Part shown: positions 53,043 through 61,455 of the stretch, one piece after another | Layout of the letters: each line of letters begins with the position of its first letter | Position numbering within the stretch: position 1 is the stretch's first letter | NCBI RefSeq assembly: GCF_039542905.1 | Contig: NZ_BAABIS010000001.1 | Coordinates: 2,170,001 to 2,234,000 of the forward strand | From: Kitasatospora terrestris | GTDB taxonomy: Bacteria; Actinomycetota; Actinomycetes; Streptomycetales; Streptomycetaceae | Length of the DNA stretch: 64,000 nt | Direction of reading: 5' to 3' | The notes under the pieces: model-generated | The model's input: the letters and a program-made list of their open reading frames with translations, nothing else | Told to the model about the DNA's origin: nothing | Databases searched by the model: none | Position numbers and translations under genes: made by a program

Positions 53043-53816
53043 TCAGTCGCGGACGGTGTCGAGGATGGCGCGGGCGTGGTCGTCGCGGCCGGCGAGGCGG
53101 CAGGCATCGCGGACCTGGTCGTCGGTGAGGCCGCGGGCGAGGGCGAGGGCCTGGTGGACGCCGTCGCCGTTGCCGTGGTCGAGCAGCATCAGGTAGTGCT
53201 GGACGGCGCGGACCGGGTCGCGGTCGGTGCCCACGCCGTCGCGGTAGCGGTCGGCGGCGGTCGCCGTGGCGCGTTCGTGGCCGCCGGCCGCGGCCTCGGT
53301 CCAGCGGGCGAGGGCCTCGGCGGGCCGGCCGTCCTCGTCGAGCAGGTCGCCGAGGGCGGCGCTCGCCCCGGCGGTCCCCGCCGCGGCCGCCTCGGTGAGC
53401 AGCACGAGGATCTCGTCCGCCGGGAGCTCGACGCGGCCTCCGCGGGCCATCAGGGCCAGGTCGGCCTTGGCGGGGGCGTCCCCGCCGGCGGCGGCCGTGC
53501 GGAAGAGGCCGACGGCCCTGGCGGTGTCCCGTTCGACGCCGGTCCCCTCCGCGTACAGGCGGCCGAGGGAGCGGGCGCCGACCGGGCTGCCGGCGGCCGC
53601 GGAGAGGGCGAACCAGCGGGCGGCGGCCGCGTGGTCGGCGGTGAGCGACGTCGCGATGCCGCCGAGCAGGTCCTGGGCGCCGGTGTCGCCGGCCAGGGCG
53701 AGCCGTTCCAGTTCGGGGGTGAACGCGCCGAGTTGCTGCCCGCTCCCCTCGTCGCCCCCGACGGCCTCGTCGAACAGGTGGCGGCAGATGTCGAACAGGT
53801 ACCGGTCGTCGATCAT
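53043..53816 (-). CDS. Sel1-like/tetratricopeptide repeat protein
   Basis: A 257-residue alpha-solenoid. Sel1-type units are visible: AAAARWFALSAAAGSPVGAR, LGRLYAEGTGVERDTARAVG, and a later AADRYRDGVGTDRDPVRAVQ. Such proteins scaffold other proteins; partner unknown. It is separate from the transketolase genes upstream on the same strand by 58 bases and could be cotranscribed with them. Confidence 0.75.
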   Translation of the reverse strand: MIDDRYLFDICRHLFDEAVGGDEGSGQQLGAFTPELERLALAGDTGAQDLLGGIATSLTADHAAAARWFALSAAAGSPVGARSLGRLYAEGTGVERDTARAVGLFRTAAAGGDAPAKADLALMARGGRVELPADEILVLLTEAAAAGTAGASAALGDLLDEDGRPAEALARWTEAAAGGHERATATAADRYRDGVGTDRDPVRAVQHYLMLLDHGNGDGVHQALALARGLTDDQVRDACRLAGRDDHARAILDTVRD

Positions 53817-53874
53817 CCGTGCGGTTCCCTCGCGTTCCGTGCGGGCATGGCTTCGGAGCGAAGCCTACGTCGGC

Positions 53875-54768
53875 TCAGCGGAGGAACCCGGCGATCCGGG
53901 TGTGCAGCCCGCTGCCGTCGAGCCCGTACGCCGCCAGGTGCTCCGGGATCGACCCGTACTGCCGGTGCTCCGCCTTCGGGACGCCGAGGGCCAGCACCCG
54001 GTGGGGCCGATCCGCCAGGGCCTCGTGCGCGGCGAGCACCGAGGTCCCGGCCAGGTAGGGCTCGACCAGCACCACGTCGGCCCGTTCCCCGGTCGCGGCG
54101 CGCAGCCCCTCCGCGTCGAACGGCCGGACGGTGGCCGCGTACAGCACGGTCACGTCGAGCGTCTCGGTCGCGGCGAGCACCGCGTCCAGCATCGGCCCGA
54201 CCGCGAGCACCACGCCGCGCCGGCCCTCCCGCACCACGGTGAACCGCCCGGGCCGGACGTCCACCGGGTGCTCGTTGCGGTGGGCGGAGAGCCGCAGGTA
54301 CACCAGGCCGTCCCCGTCGGCGGCCGCGTGCCGCAGCAGGGTCTCCGCCTCGTCGGGGTGGCCGGGGACGTGCACCGTCCAGCCGGGCAGGGTGTCGAGC
54401 AGCGCGACGTCGCCCGGCGACATGTGGGTGCGCCCGCCGGCCGGCCAGTCGTACGATCCGCCGGCGCTCACCAGGACCGCCCCGACCCCTTGGTGGACCA
54501 GGTCCAGCTTGACCTGTTCCCAGGGCCGTTCGACCAGGAAGGCGGCGAAGGTGTGGACGACGGGGCGCAGGCCCGTGAGGGCCAGCCCGCCCGCGACGCC
54601 GATCATCAGCTGCTCGCGGATGCCGACGTTGACGACCCGGTCCGGGTGCCTGGCGGCCGCGCCGGCGAAGCCGTCCACCCCGATGTCGGCGAGGACCACC
54701 GCCAGTCGGGGGTCCGAGTCCAGCAACTCGCCGGCGGTGGCGGCGAATCGCTCGCGCATGGTTTCCAT
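53875..54768 (-). CDS. Transketolase-like subunit, C-terminal (pyrimidine) half
   Basis: A 297-residue protein covering the central and C-terminal transketolase domains: ADIGVDGFAGAAARHPDRVV, NVGIREQLMIGVAGG (the pyrimidine-domain Glu is in IREQ) and a C-terminal domain with VLVEPYLAGTSVLAAHEALA. ATG 54768 has AGGAG eight bases upstream. It needs the N-terminal half encoded 11 bases upstream for ThDP binding. Two-subunit transketolases act on ketoses; the substrate is not identified. Confidence 0.85.
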   Translation of the reverse strand: METMRERFAATAGELLDSDPRLAVVLADIGVDGFAGAAARHPDRVVNVGIREQLMIGVAGGLALTGLRPVVHTFAAFLVERPWEQVKLDLVHQGVGAVLVSAGGSYDWPAGGRTHMSPGDVALLDTLPGWTVHVPGHPDEAETLLRHAAADGDGLVYLRLSAHRNEHPVDVRPGRFTVVREGRRGVVLAVGPMLDAVLAATETLDVTVLYAATVRPFDAEGLRAATGERADVVLVEPYLAGTSVLAAHEALADRPHRVLALGVPKAEHRQYGSIPEHLAAYGLDGSGLHTRIAGFLR

Positions 54769-54779
54769 CTGCGGGCTCC

Positions 54780-55481
54780 TCAGGAGTTCTTGGGCTCGAC
54801 CCGGGCGACGACGGCGTGCGGCCGGCCGGGGTGCGGGGCGGTGAAGGCGCGGTACAGGGCTTCGTGGTCGCGGCCGTCGACGGTCTCGGTGGACCAGCCC
54901 TCGACCTCGAAGCGGCGCGCGATGCCACCGCTCCAGCCGTGCGTGGCCGAGGAGTTGTCGATCACCACGGCGTGCAGCCGGTCCAGCCCGGCGGCCCCGG
55001 CGAAGGCGAGGGCCTCGTGGTTGCTGCCCTCGTCGAACTCGGCGTCGCCGATCAGCACCCACACCGCCGGGTCGGTCAGCCCCTGGGCCCGCAGGCCCAG
55101 TGCCGTGCCGACGGCCAGCGGCAGCCCGTGGCCCAGCGAACCGGAGGCGATCTCGACGCCCGGCACCAGCAGCCGGTCGGGGTGGTGGCCGAGCGGCGAG
55201 TCGTAACTGCCGAAGCTCGGCAGCACCTCGGCGGCCAGGAAGCCCTTAGCCGCGAGGACCGCGTAGTACGCCATCGGTCCGTGGCCCTTGGAGAGCAGGA
55301 AGCGGTCGCGGTCCTGGGCGTCCGCGGTGGCGGGCGAGACCCGCAGCACCCGGTCGTGGAGCACCCAGAGCGCGTCCAGGGTGGAGGTGGCGGCCGGTCC
55401 GTGCTTCTCGTCGCCGGTCATCAGGCCCATCAGGCCCGGCAGGTCGGCGAAGCCGTACCGGGAGGGCGTCTCGGTGGTCAT
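54780..55481 (-). CDS. Transketolase-like subunit, N-terminal (ThDP/PP) half
   Basis: A 233-residue protein with the pyrophosphate-binding domain: LSKGHGPMAYYAVLAAKGFL, ASGSLGHGLPLAVGTALGLR, and the metal/ThDP motif IGDAEFDEGSNHEA (GDA in place of the common GDG). First gene of the pair, divergent from soxR across a SoxR-type palindrome. No Shine-Dalgarno is seen before ATG 55481. Redox control of a carbon-flux enzyme by SoxR is inferred from layout. Confidence 0.85.
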   Translation of the reverse strand: MTTETPSRYGFADLPGLMGLMTGDEKHGPAATSTLDALWVLHDRVLRVSPATADAQDRDRFLLSKGHGPMAYYAVLAAKGFLAAEVLPSFGSYDSPLGHHPDRLLVPGVEIASGSLGHGLPLAVGTALGLRAQGLTDPAVWVLIGDAEFDEGSNHEALAFAGAAGLDRLHAVVIDNSSATHGWSGGIARRFEVEGWSTETVDGRDHEALYRAFTAPHPGRPHAVVARVEPKNS

Positions 55482-55496
55482 GGGGAAGAGCGTGCA

Positions 55497-55529
55497 ACTT
55501 GAAGTCGACTTCAAGTCAAGCGGTATCCT
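55497..55529 (+). promoter_or_regulatory. SoxR promoter with palindromic soxbox
   Basis: ACTTGAAGTCGACTTCAAGT (55497-55516) is a perfect 20-bp palindrome. TTGAAG (55499-55504) and TATCCT (55524-55529) are 19 bp apart, the elongated spacing of MerR/SoxR-controlled promoters, and the -10 ends seven bases before the soxR ATG, which suggests a leaderless transcript. Confidence 0.8.
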
Positions 55530-55536
55530 GCGTGCC

Positions 55537-56025
55537 ATGGGACCGACCCGGCACGACCTGCTCACCATCGGCCAGCTCGCCGAGCGCAGCGGCATGGCCA
55601 CCTCCGCGCTGCGCTACTACGAGAAGCTCGGGCTGATCCACGCCGAACGCACCACCGGCAACCAGCGCCGCTTCGCCCGCTCGACGCTGCGCCGGGTGGC
55701 CTTCGTCCGGGCCGCGCAGCAGGTCGGCCTCTCCCTCGACGAGGTGCACACCGCGCTCGACCGGCTGCCGCACGACCGGGCCCCCAGCCACCAGGAGTGG
55801 AACGCGGTGGCCACCGCCTGGCAGAGCCGGATCGACCGGCAGATCGCCGAGCTCGAACTGATGAAGGCCAAGCTCACCGGCTGCATCGGCTGCGGCTGCC
55901 TGTCGCTGAGCCGCTGCGCGCTGTACAACGCCGGCGACCGCGCCGCCGAGTCCGGGCCCGGCGCCCGCTACCTGCTCACCCGGGACCCGTCCACCGGCCC
56001 CGAGCCCCGCCCGGCCCAGGACTGA
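55537..56025 (+). CDS. soxR: Redox-sensitive regulator SoxR
   Basis: MerR-family activator of 162 residues with a [2Fe-2S] sensor. N-terminal HTH (LLTIGQLAERSGMATSALRY) and dimerisation helix; cluster ligands are C116, C119, C121 and C127 in CIGCGCLSLSRC, the exact C-x2-C-x-C-x5-C pattern of SoxR. In streptomycetes SoxR senses redox-active secondary metabolites more than superoxide (family knowledge). No ribosome site precedes ATG 55537; a -10 seven bases upstream implies leaderless translation. Divergent transketolase genes are candidate targets. Confidence 0.94.
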   Translation: MGPTRHDLLTIGQLAERSGMATSALRYYEKLGLIHAERTTGNQRRFARSTLRRVAFVRAAQQVGLSLDEVHTALDRLPHDRAPSHQEWNAVATAWQSRIDRQIAELELMKAKLTGCIGCGCLSLSRCALYNAGDRAAESGPGARYLLTRDPSTGPEPRPAQD

Positions 56026-56128
56026 CCCGGCACCGGGTCGCGGACCGGGCCGCGGACTGACGCGTGGACAACACCCGTCCCGTCTATGCTGCCCTCCGTA
56101 CGGTACGTACGGCCGAACGGGGGATCAG

Positions 56129-56977
56129 ATGACCGACCATCAGGACGTGGCGCTCGACTGGATGAACGGCGACGGGGAGGCCCGCCCGCCGGCCGACCTG
56201 CGCCCGGAGGTCCCGCACCCGGCGCGGATGTACGACTACTACCTCGGCGGCAAGGACAACTTCCCCGCCGACCGGGCCGCCGCCGAGCAGGTGCTGGCGC
56301 TCGGGCCGCTGGTGCGGATCAGCGCGCTCGCCAACCGGGCGTTCCTGCAGCGCGCCGTGCGGCACCTCGCCGAGCAGGGCATCCGGCAGTTCCTCGACAT
56401 CGGCACCGGCATCCCGAGCGCCGGCAACACCCACGAGACAGCCCAGCAGGTCACGCCGTCCGCCCGGGTGGCGTACCTGGACAACGACCCGATCGTGCTG
56501 GTCCACGGCCGGGCGCTGCTGGCCGGTGCCGCCCGGGGCAGCGTCTCCGTGCTGCAGGCCGACCTGCGCGAGCCGAAGGCGATCCTGGCCGATCCGGGCG
56601 TGCGCGAACTCCTCGACCTGGACCAGCCGGTGGCGCTGCTGCTGTTCGCCATCCTGCACTTCGTCGACGAGGCCGACGACCCGTACGCGATCGTCCGCAC
56701 CCTGGTCGACGCGCTGCCGTCCGGCAGCTACCTGGCGATCTCGCACGCGACCGGCGACTTCAGCACGCCGGAGGAGGCCGGCCGCGGCCCGGCGATCTAC
56801 AAGAACGCCACCGCCCAGCTGACCATGCGCAGCCGCGAGCAGGTGCTGCGCTTCTTCGACGGCCTCGAACTCCAGGAGCCCGGCCTGGTCACCGCCCCGC
56901 AGTGGCGCCCCGACCGGGCCGCGCAGCCCACCGACTCCCAGGTCGCGATCTGGGCGGGCGTCGCGCGCAAGCCCTGA
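56129..56977 (+). CDS. SAM-dependent methyltransferase, DUF574 family
   Basis: A 282-residue class I methyltransferase. Family start region VPHPARMYDYYLGGKDNFPA, SAM-binding FLDIGTGIPSAGNTHETAQQ, and acidic loop VAYLDNDPIVLVHGRALL are diagnostic. This family is strongly expanded in streptomycetes with mostly unknown acceptors. GGGGGA precedes ATG 56129. Stands alone; the upstream gap holds only a CCGTACGGTACGTACGG self-complementary run. Confidence 0.9.
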   Translation: MTDHQDVALDWMNGDGEARPPADLRPEVPHPARMYDYYLGGKDNFPADRAAAEQVLALGPLVRISALANRAFLQRAVRHLAEQGIRQFLDIGTGIPSAGNTHETAQQVTPSARVAYLDNDPIVLVHGRALLAGAARGSVSVLQADLREPKAILADPGVRELLDLDQPVALLLFAILHFVDEADDPYAIVRTLVDALPSGSYLAISHATGDFSTPEEAGRGPAIYKNATAQLTMRSREQVLRFFDGLELQEPGLVTAPQWRPDRAAQPTDSQVAIWAGVARKP

Positions 56978-57003
56978 CCCGCGGCTCGGGGATCATGGTG
57001 CGC

Positions 57004-57390
57004 ATGGCACACATCTCCCTGACCGCCCTGCTGGTCGCCGACTACGACGAGGCGATCGCCTTCTACGTGGACGCCGTCGGGTTCGAACTGCGGGAGGACA
57101 CCCCGCGCCCCGACGGCTCCCGCTGGGTGGTGGTCGCCCCGCGCGGCTCCACCGAGTCCGGCCTGCTCCTCGCCCGGCCCTCCGAGCCCGGGCAGCGGGC
57201 CCGGATCGGCGACCAGACCGGCGGCCGGGTCGGCCACTTCCTCACCACCGAGGACTTCGCCGCCGACCACGCCCGGATGCTCGCCGCCGGCGTCCGCTTC
57301 CTGGAGGAGCCCCGGCACGAGCCGTACGGCTCCGTCGCCGTCTTCGAGGACCTGTACGGCAACCGCTGGGACCTCATCCAGCCGGCCTGA
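57004..57390 (+). CDS. VOC/glyoxalase-fold protein
   Basis: Vicinal oxygen chelate domain of 128 residues: MAHISLTALLVADYDEAIAF and the C-terminal VAVFEDLYGNRWDLIQ. Metal-ligand type His/Glu residues are partly present (H3, E at AVFED). Role unknown; could be a lyase, dioxygenase or binding protein. ATG 57004 preferred; ATG 56995 adds three residues. Confidence 0.85.
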   Translation: MAHISLTALLVADYDEAIAFYVDAVGFELREDTPRPDGSRWVVVAPRGSTESGLLLARPSEPGQRARIGDQTGGRVGHFLTTEDFAADHARMLAAGVRFLEEPRHEPYGSVAVFEDLYGNRWDLIQPA

Positions 57391-57437
57391 CCGGAATTCG
57401 CTACCGGCCCGGGGAGCCGCCCTCGTACGATCCGCGC

Positions 57438-58028
57438 ATGAGCGACACCGATCACGAGGACGGGACCGACCCGGGCCGCGTGCTCTGCTGGCGCGGCCGC
57501 GAGGTGGCCCTCGCGCCGCTCGACGTGTACGACGCCGAACTCCTGCACGGCTGGCGCTCCGACCCGACCGCCGCCCACGAGATCGGCATCTGGCCGCGCT
57601 CCCTCCCCGCCCTGCGCGAGCGCATCGAACGCGACCAGGGCGACAACGACCGCGACGACTTCCTGGTCCTGCTGCCCGACGGGACGCCGATCGGCCACAT
57701 CGCCCTCACCGACCAGGACCTCGCCGACGGCACCGCCGAGGCCCACCTCCTGCTCGCCCCCGGGTTCCGCGGCCACGGCCACGCCTCGGACGCCCTCGAC
57801 GCCCTCACCGACCTCGCCTTCGGCGAACTCCCGCTGCACCGCGTCGAGGCCGTCACCCACACCACCAACGCCGCCGCGCTGGCCACGCTCGCCCGCTCCG
57901 GCTTCACCCGGGAGGGCGTCCGCCGATCCGCCTGCCTGCACCGCGGCCGCCGCCACGACGTCGCGATCCTCGCCCTGCTCCGCGAGGAGTGGGAGGCCCA
58001 GACCCGCCCCCGCTCCTGGGACCTCTGA
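57438..58028 (+). CDS. GNAT-family N-acetyltransferase
   Basis: A 196-residue acetyltransferase of the RimJ/RimL type. Acetyl-CoA loop is APGFRGHGHASDALDALT and the C-terminal sheet VTHTTNAAALATLARSGFTR. Acceptor unknown. Ends ten bases before the convergent LysR stop. Confidence 0.88.
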   Translation: MSDTDHEDGTDPGRVLCWRGREVALAPLDVYDAELLHGWRSDPTAAHEIGIWPRSLPALRERIERDQGDNDRDDFLVLLPDGTPIGHIALTDQDLADGTAEAHLLLAPGFRGHGHASDALDALTDLAFGELPLHRVEAVTHTTNAAALATLARSGFTREGVRRSACLHRGRRHDVAILALLREEWEAQTRPRSWDL

Positions 58029-58037
58029 GCCGCCGCG

Positions 58038-58922
58038 TCAGCGGCCCGTCAGCGTCTCCACCAGCAGGGCCACCGGCCCCTCCGGCAGGGCTCCGTGCAC
58101 CAGCTCCGTCCGGTGCACCAGCCGGGGCGTGCGCAGCGGCACCGCCGCGATGCCGTCCCCGCCCGCGGCCGGCAGCGGCACCAGCGCCAGTCCGTGCCCC
58201 GCCGCGACCAGCGCCAGCAGCCCCCGCACCTCGCCGCCCTCGTACCGGGCCGCCGCCCGGAAGCCCGCCCCGGCCCCCGCCGCGGCCCGCAGCCGGTCCA
58301 GCTCCATCGCCACGTCCGGCGCGTCCAGCCAGCGCGCGTCCGCCAGGTCGGCGAGCGCCAGCCCGGCGCGGCGCGCCAGCGGGTGCCCGACGGGCATCAG
58401 CACCGCCAGCGGTTCCTCCGCCACCGCGACGGTCCGCAGCGGCCCGGCGTCGCCGAGCGCCAGCGGGTCGCTGGGTGCCGCGACCCCGTCCACCAGTCCG
58501 ACGTCCACCGCCCCGGTGGCGACCCGGGCCGCGACCTCGGCCCGGGCGACCTGGGTGATCGTCACCTCCGCCCGCGGGTACCGCTCGCGCACCGCGGCCA
58601 GTGCCCCGGCGACCCGCGCGGTGACCGTCACGCCGGCCGCCCCGAGCACCACCCGCCCGCCGGTCGCCCCGGCCAGCCGCCGCACGTCCGCCCGCGCCGC
58701 GTCCAGCCGCAGCAGCAGCGGTCCGGCGTGCTCCAGCAGCCGCTCCCCCGCCGCCGTGGCCCGGACCGGCCGCCGCTCCAGCAGCGCCGCCCCCACGTCG
58801 CCCTCCAGGGCGGCGATCTGCTGCGACACGGCCGACTGCGTGTAGCCGAGCTCGCGGGCGGCATCGGAGAACGAGGCGAGCCGGGCGACCGTCACGAAGG
58901 TCCGGAGCTGGTGCGGGTCCAT
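58038..58922 (-). CDS. LysR-family regulator
   Basis: A 294-residue regulator beginning MDPHQLRTFVTVARLASFSD, with the winged HTH ARELGYTQSAVSQQIAALEG and a two-lobe effector domain. The ATG at 58922 is the usual LysR start; in-frame ATG 58940 is possible. Divergent from an amidotransferase-like gene, its likely target, with a 12-bp inverted repeat between them. Confidence 0.92.
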   Translation of the reverse strand: MDPHQLRTFVTVARLASFSDAARELGYTQSAVSQQIAALEGDVGAALLERRPVRATAAGERLLEHAGPLLLRLDAARADVRRLAGATGGRVVLGAAGVTVTARVAGALAAVRERYPRAEVTITQVARAEVAARVATGAVDVGLVDGVAAPSDPLALGDAGPLRTVAVAEEPLAVLMPVGHPLARRAGLALADLADARWLDAPDVAMELDRLRAAAGAGAGFRAAARYEGGEVRGLLALVAAGHGLALVPLPAAGGDGIAAVPLRTPRLVHRTELVHGALPEGPVALLVETLTGR

Positions 58923-58965
58923 GCCGTCCAGGATCTCCATCAGCAACACTGATGAGCAACCCAGA

Positions 58966-59007
58966 AATCATCGTTGGACGTGATGACCCTGCCCGCCGAC
59001 GATGATT
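58966..59007. promoter_or_regulatory. Inverted repeat between LysR and amidotransferase genes
   Basis: AATCATCGTTGG (58966-58977) and CCGACGATGATT (58996-59007) pair at 11 of 12 positions, centres 30 bp apart. The right arm reaches the amidotransferase start, so binding there would block initiation. Confidence 0.5.
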
Positions 59008-59010
59008 CCC

Positions 59011-59757
59011 ATGACTTCCTTCACCGCCCGTCTGGCCCTGGTCGGCGACCGCTCCCCGTCGGTCCGCTCGCACGCCCGCGTCCCCTCGCTGCTGGACGCC
59101 CTCGCCGAGCGCGAGCAGCTGGTCCTGGACGCCTACTGGATCCCCACCGAGGACGCCGGGGCCCCGGACGCGCTGTCCGGCTTCGACGCCGTCTGGCTGC
59201 TGCCCGGCAGCCCGTACCGCAGCGAGCACGGTGCGGTGGCCGCCGTCCGCGCCGCCCGGGAGGGGCGGATCCCCTTCCTCGGGACGTGCGCCGGCTTCCA
59301 GCACGCGGTCCTCGAGTACGCCCGCACCGTCTGCGGGCTCGCCGGCGCCGGGCACGCCGAGAACGACCCGGCCGCCCCCGACCCGGTGATCGTGCCGCTC
59401 GCCTGCTCGTTGGTGGGCCACGAGGGCGCGGTGACCGTCAGCCCCGGCAGCCTCGCCGCCACCGTGCTCGGCGCCGAGCGGACGGTCGAGCGCTACCACT
59501 GCTCGTACGGCCTCGACCCGGCCCACCTGGGCGTGCTGGCCGCGCACGGCCTGCGCTTCACCGGCGCCGACGACACCGGGGACGTCCGGATCGCCGAACT
59601 CCCCGGCCACCCCTTCTTCCTGGCCACCCTCTTCCAGCCCGAACTGGCCGGCGACGGCACCCGCGCGCACCCGATCGTCCGAGCCCTCGCCGCAGCCGCC
59701 GTCCGACACGCGGCCGCGCCCGCCGTCCGACACGCGGCCGCGCCCGTCGGCGCCTAA
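59011..59757 (+). CDS. Class I glutamine amidotransferase-like protein (CTP-synthase-type)
   Basis: A 248-residue stand-alone glutaminase-type domain: [20 protein letters not shown], the nucleophile elbow [18 protein letters not shown] with its Cys, and the C-terminal [13 protein letters not shown] holding the His-x-Glu pair. It resembles the C-terminal half of CTP synthase but has no synthetase half. Ammonia acceptor unknown. The C-terminus ends in a 24-base DNA duplication. ATG 59011 chosen; ATG 59002 also in frame. Confidence 0.85.
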   Translation: MTSFTARLALVGDRSPSVRSHARVPSLLDALAEREQLVLDAYWIPTEDAGAPDALSGFDAVWLLPGSPYRSEHGAVAAVRAAREGRIPFLGTCAGFQHAVLEYARTVCGLAGAGHAENDPAAPDPVIVPLACSLVGHEGAVTVSPGSLAATVLGAERTVERYHCSYGLDPAHLGVLAAHGLRFTGADDTGDVRIAELPGHPFFLATLFQPELAGDGTRAHPIVRALAAAAVRHAAAPAVRHAAAPVGA

Positions 59758-60359
59758 CGCTGCGCGGCCTGCCGGTCCTTCAGCCGCTGCCAGACCTCGC
59801 GGACCCGGGGCGTGAGCTCGTCGAGCGTGCCGCTGTTGTCGATCACCAGGTCGGCGACGGCGAGGCGGTCCTCGCGGGTGGCCTGGGCGGCCATCCGGGC
59901 CCGGGCCTCGTCCTCGGCCATGCCGCGCAGCCGGACCAGCCGGTCGATCCGCACCTGGTCGGGCGCGTCCACCACGATGACGGCCTCGTACAGCGGGGCG
60001 AGGCCGTTCTCGGCGAGCAGCGGGACGTCGTGCACCACGATCGCGTCCGGCCCGGCGGAGCCCTCGAGTTCCGCGGAGCGGGCCCGGACCAGCGGGTGGA
60101 CGATGGCGTTCAGGGCCGCCAGGCGCTGCGGGTCGGTGAAGACGACGGCGCCGAGCGCGGGGCGGTCGAGCCCGCCGTCCGCGCGGAGCACGCCGGCGCC
60201 GAACTCCTCGACCACGGCGGCCAGGCCGGGCGTCCCGGGGGCGACCACCTCGCGGGCGATCAGGTCCGAGTCGACGATCACCGCACCCAGTTCGGCGAGC
60301 TGTCGCGAGACCTCGCTCTTGCCCGCGCCGATTCCGCCCGTCAGTCCGATCCTCAGCAT
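59754..60359 (-). CDS. coaE: Dephospho-CoA kinase
   Basis: Last enzyme of CoA synthesis, 201 residues. P-loop [12 protein letters not shown], then [20 protein letters not shown] and the [20 protein letters not shown] lid region. Full length for a single-domain CoaE (no UPF0157 fusion as in mycobacteria). Its stop overlaps the stop of the convergent amidotransferase-like gene. Confidence 0.95.
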   Translation of the reverse strand: MLRIGLTGGIGAGKSEVSRQLAELGAVIVDSDLIAREVVAPGTPGLAAVVEEFGAGVLRADGGLDRPALGAVVFTDPQRLAALNAIVHPLVRARSAELEGSAGPDAIVVHDVPLLAENGLAPLYEAVIVVDAPDQVRIDRLVRLRGMAEDEARARMAAQATREDRLAVADLVIDNSGTLDELTPRVREVWQRLKDRQAAQR

Positions 60360-60547
60360 GCGCCAAGGTTACCGGCCGGTCGGGGCGCCCTCCCGGTGAC
60401 CCCGCCCCGCCGAACAGCGCGCGAACTTCAGGCGAACTCTCCGGCGCCCGCCCCGTCTCCCGCCCGGCCGGAGCCTCCGGGCCTTCCCCCGGACCACCCT
60501 GGCCGCACTAGTGTGTTGTTCACACAAGTTCACCGAACGGGAGTCCC

Positions 60548-61438
60548 ATGTCCAGCCTCTGGCCCGCAGGCCCGCGCCGCGTCCTGGTCGTCGGCATCGA
60601 CGGCGTCCGTCTCGACCTGCTGGACGCGCTGCACACCCCCCACCTGGACGCGGTCGCCGCCGCCGGCTTCCTGGCCCCCGTCCAGGTGGACGAGGCGACC
60701 CCGACCATGTCGGGCCCGTGCTGGGCCACCGTCGTCACCGGTGTCGGCGTCGCCAAGCACGGCGTGTACGGCAACCACCTGGGCGGCAACCGGCTGGACG
60801 TCTTCCCCGACTTCACCACCCGGCTCGCGGCCGTGCACCGCCGCCGGACCTTCGCGGCCGGCGGCTGGGAGCCGCTGTTCCTGAACCGCTCGGGCGGCCC
60901 GCTGTTCGCCGCGCCCGGCCGGCTCTCCTACATCGCGCCGCTGGAGGACACCCCGGCGGCCTGGGAGGTCTGCGACGAGCGGGTCACCGCCGAGGCCGAG
61001 TACGTGCTGGGCCGCAGCGACGACGACCCGCAGGCGTCCTTCGTCTACCTCGGGTCGCCCGACGAGACCGCGCACTTCCTCGGCTGCGGCCCGGAGTACC
61101 GCCGGGCGATCGAGGCCGCCGACGCCCGCCTCGGCCGCATCCTGGACGCCGTCCGCTCCCGCCCCGGCCACGTCGACGAGGAGTGGACGGTCATCGTGGT
61201 CACCGACCACGGCCACGTCGACCAGGGCGGCCACGGCGGCCGCAGCGAGCTGGAGCGCACCGCCTGGATCGCCGCCGCCGGCCCCGGCATCGTCCCCGGC
61301 GCCCCCGTCGGCCCGCTGCACCACACGGACGTCGCCGCCCACGTCTACGCGGCGCTCGACATCGCCCCGGACCCGCACTGGACGCTCGACGGCCGCCCCT
61401 TCACCCCGGCCGCCGAACCCGCCCTCCTCCCGGCCTGA
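60548..61438 (+). CDS. Type I phosphodiesterase/nucleotide pyrophosphatase-like hydrolase
   Basis: Alkaline-phosphatase-superfamily enzyme of 296 residues. Metal ligands and nucleophile: LVVGIDGVRLDLLDALHTPH, the Thr nucleophile in ATPTMSGPCWATVVTG, SPDETAHFLG, and VVTDHGHVDQGGHGG. No signal peptide, so probably cytoplasmic. GGGAG precedes the ATG. A GTGTG-ttgtt-CACAC repeat (60511-60525) lies in the promoter region. Confidence 0.9.
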   Translation: MSSLWPAGPRRVLVVGIDGVRLDLLDALHTPHLDAVAAAGFLAPVQVDEATPTMSGPCWATVVTGVGVAKHGVYGNHLGGNRLDVFPDFTTRLAAVHRRRTFAAGGWEPLFLNRSGGPLFAAPGRLSYIAPLEDTPAAWEVCDERVTAEAEYVLGRSDDDPQASFVYLGSPDETAHFLGCGPEYRRAIEAADARLGRILDAVRSRPGHVDEEWTVIVVTDHGHVDQGGHGGRSELERTAWIAAAGPGIVPGAPVGPLHHTDVAAHVYAALDIAPDPHWTLDGRPFTPAAEPALLPA

Positions 61439-61455
61439 CAGGGCGCTACCGGGCA

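Noticed and set aside
59011..59757. Annotation as a complete CTP synthase
   Set aside because: Only the glutaminase half is present (248 residues); the N-terminal synthetase domain is missing.
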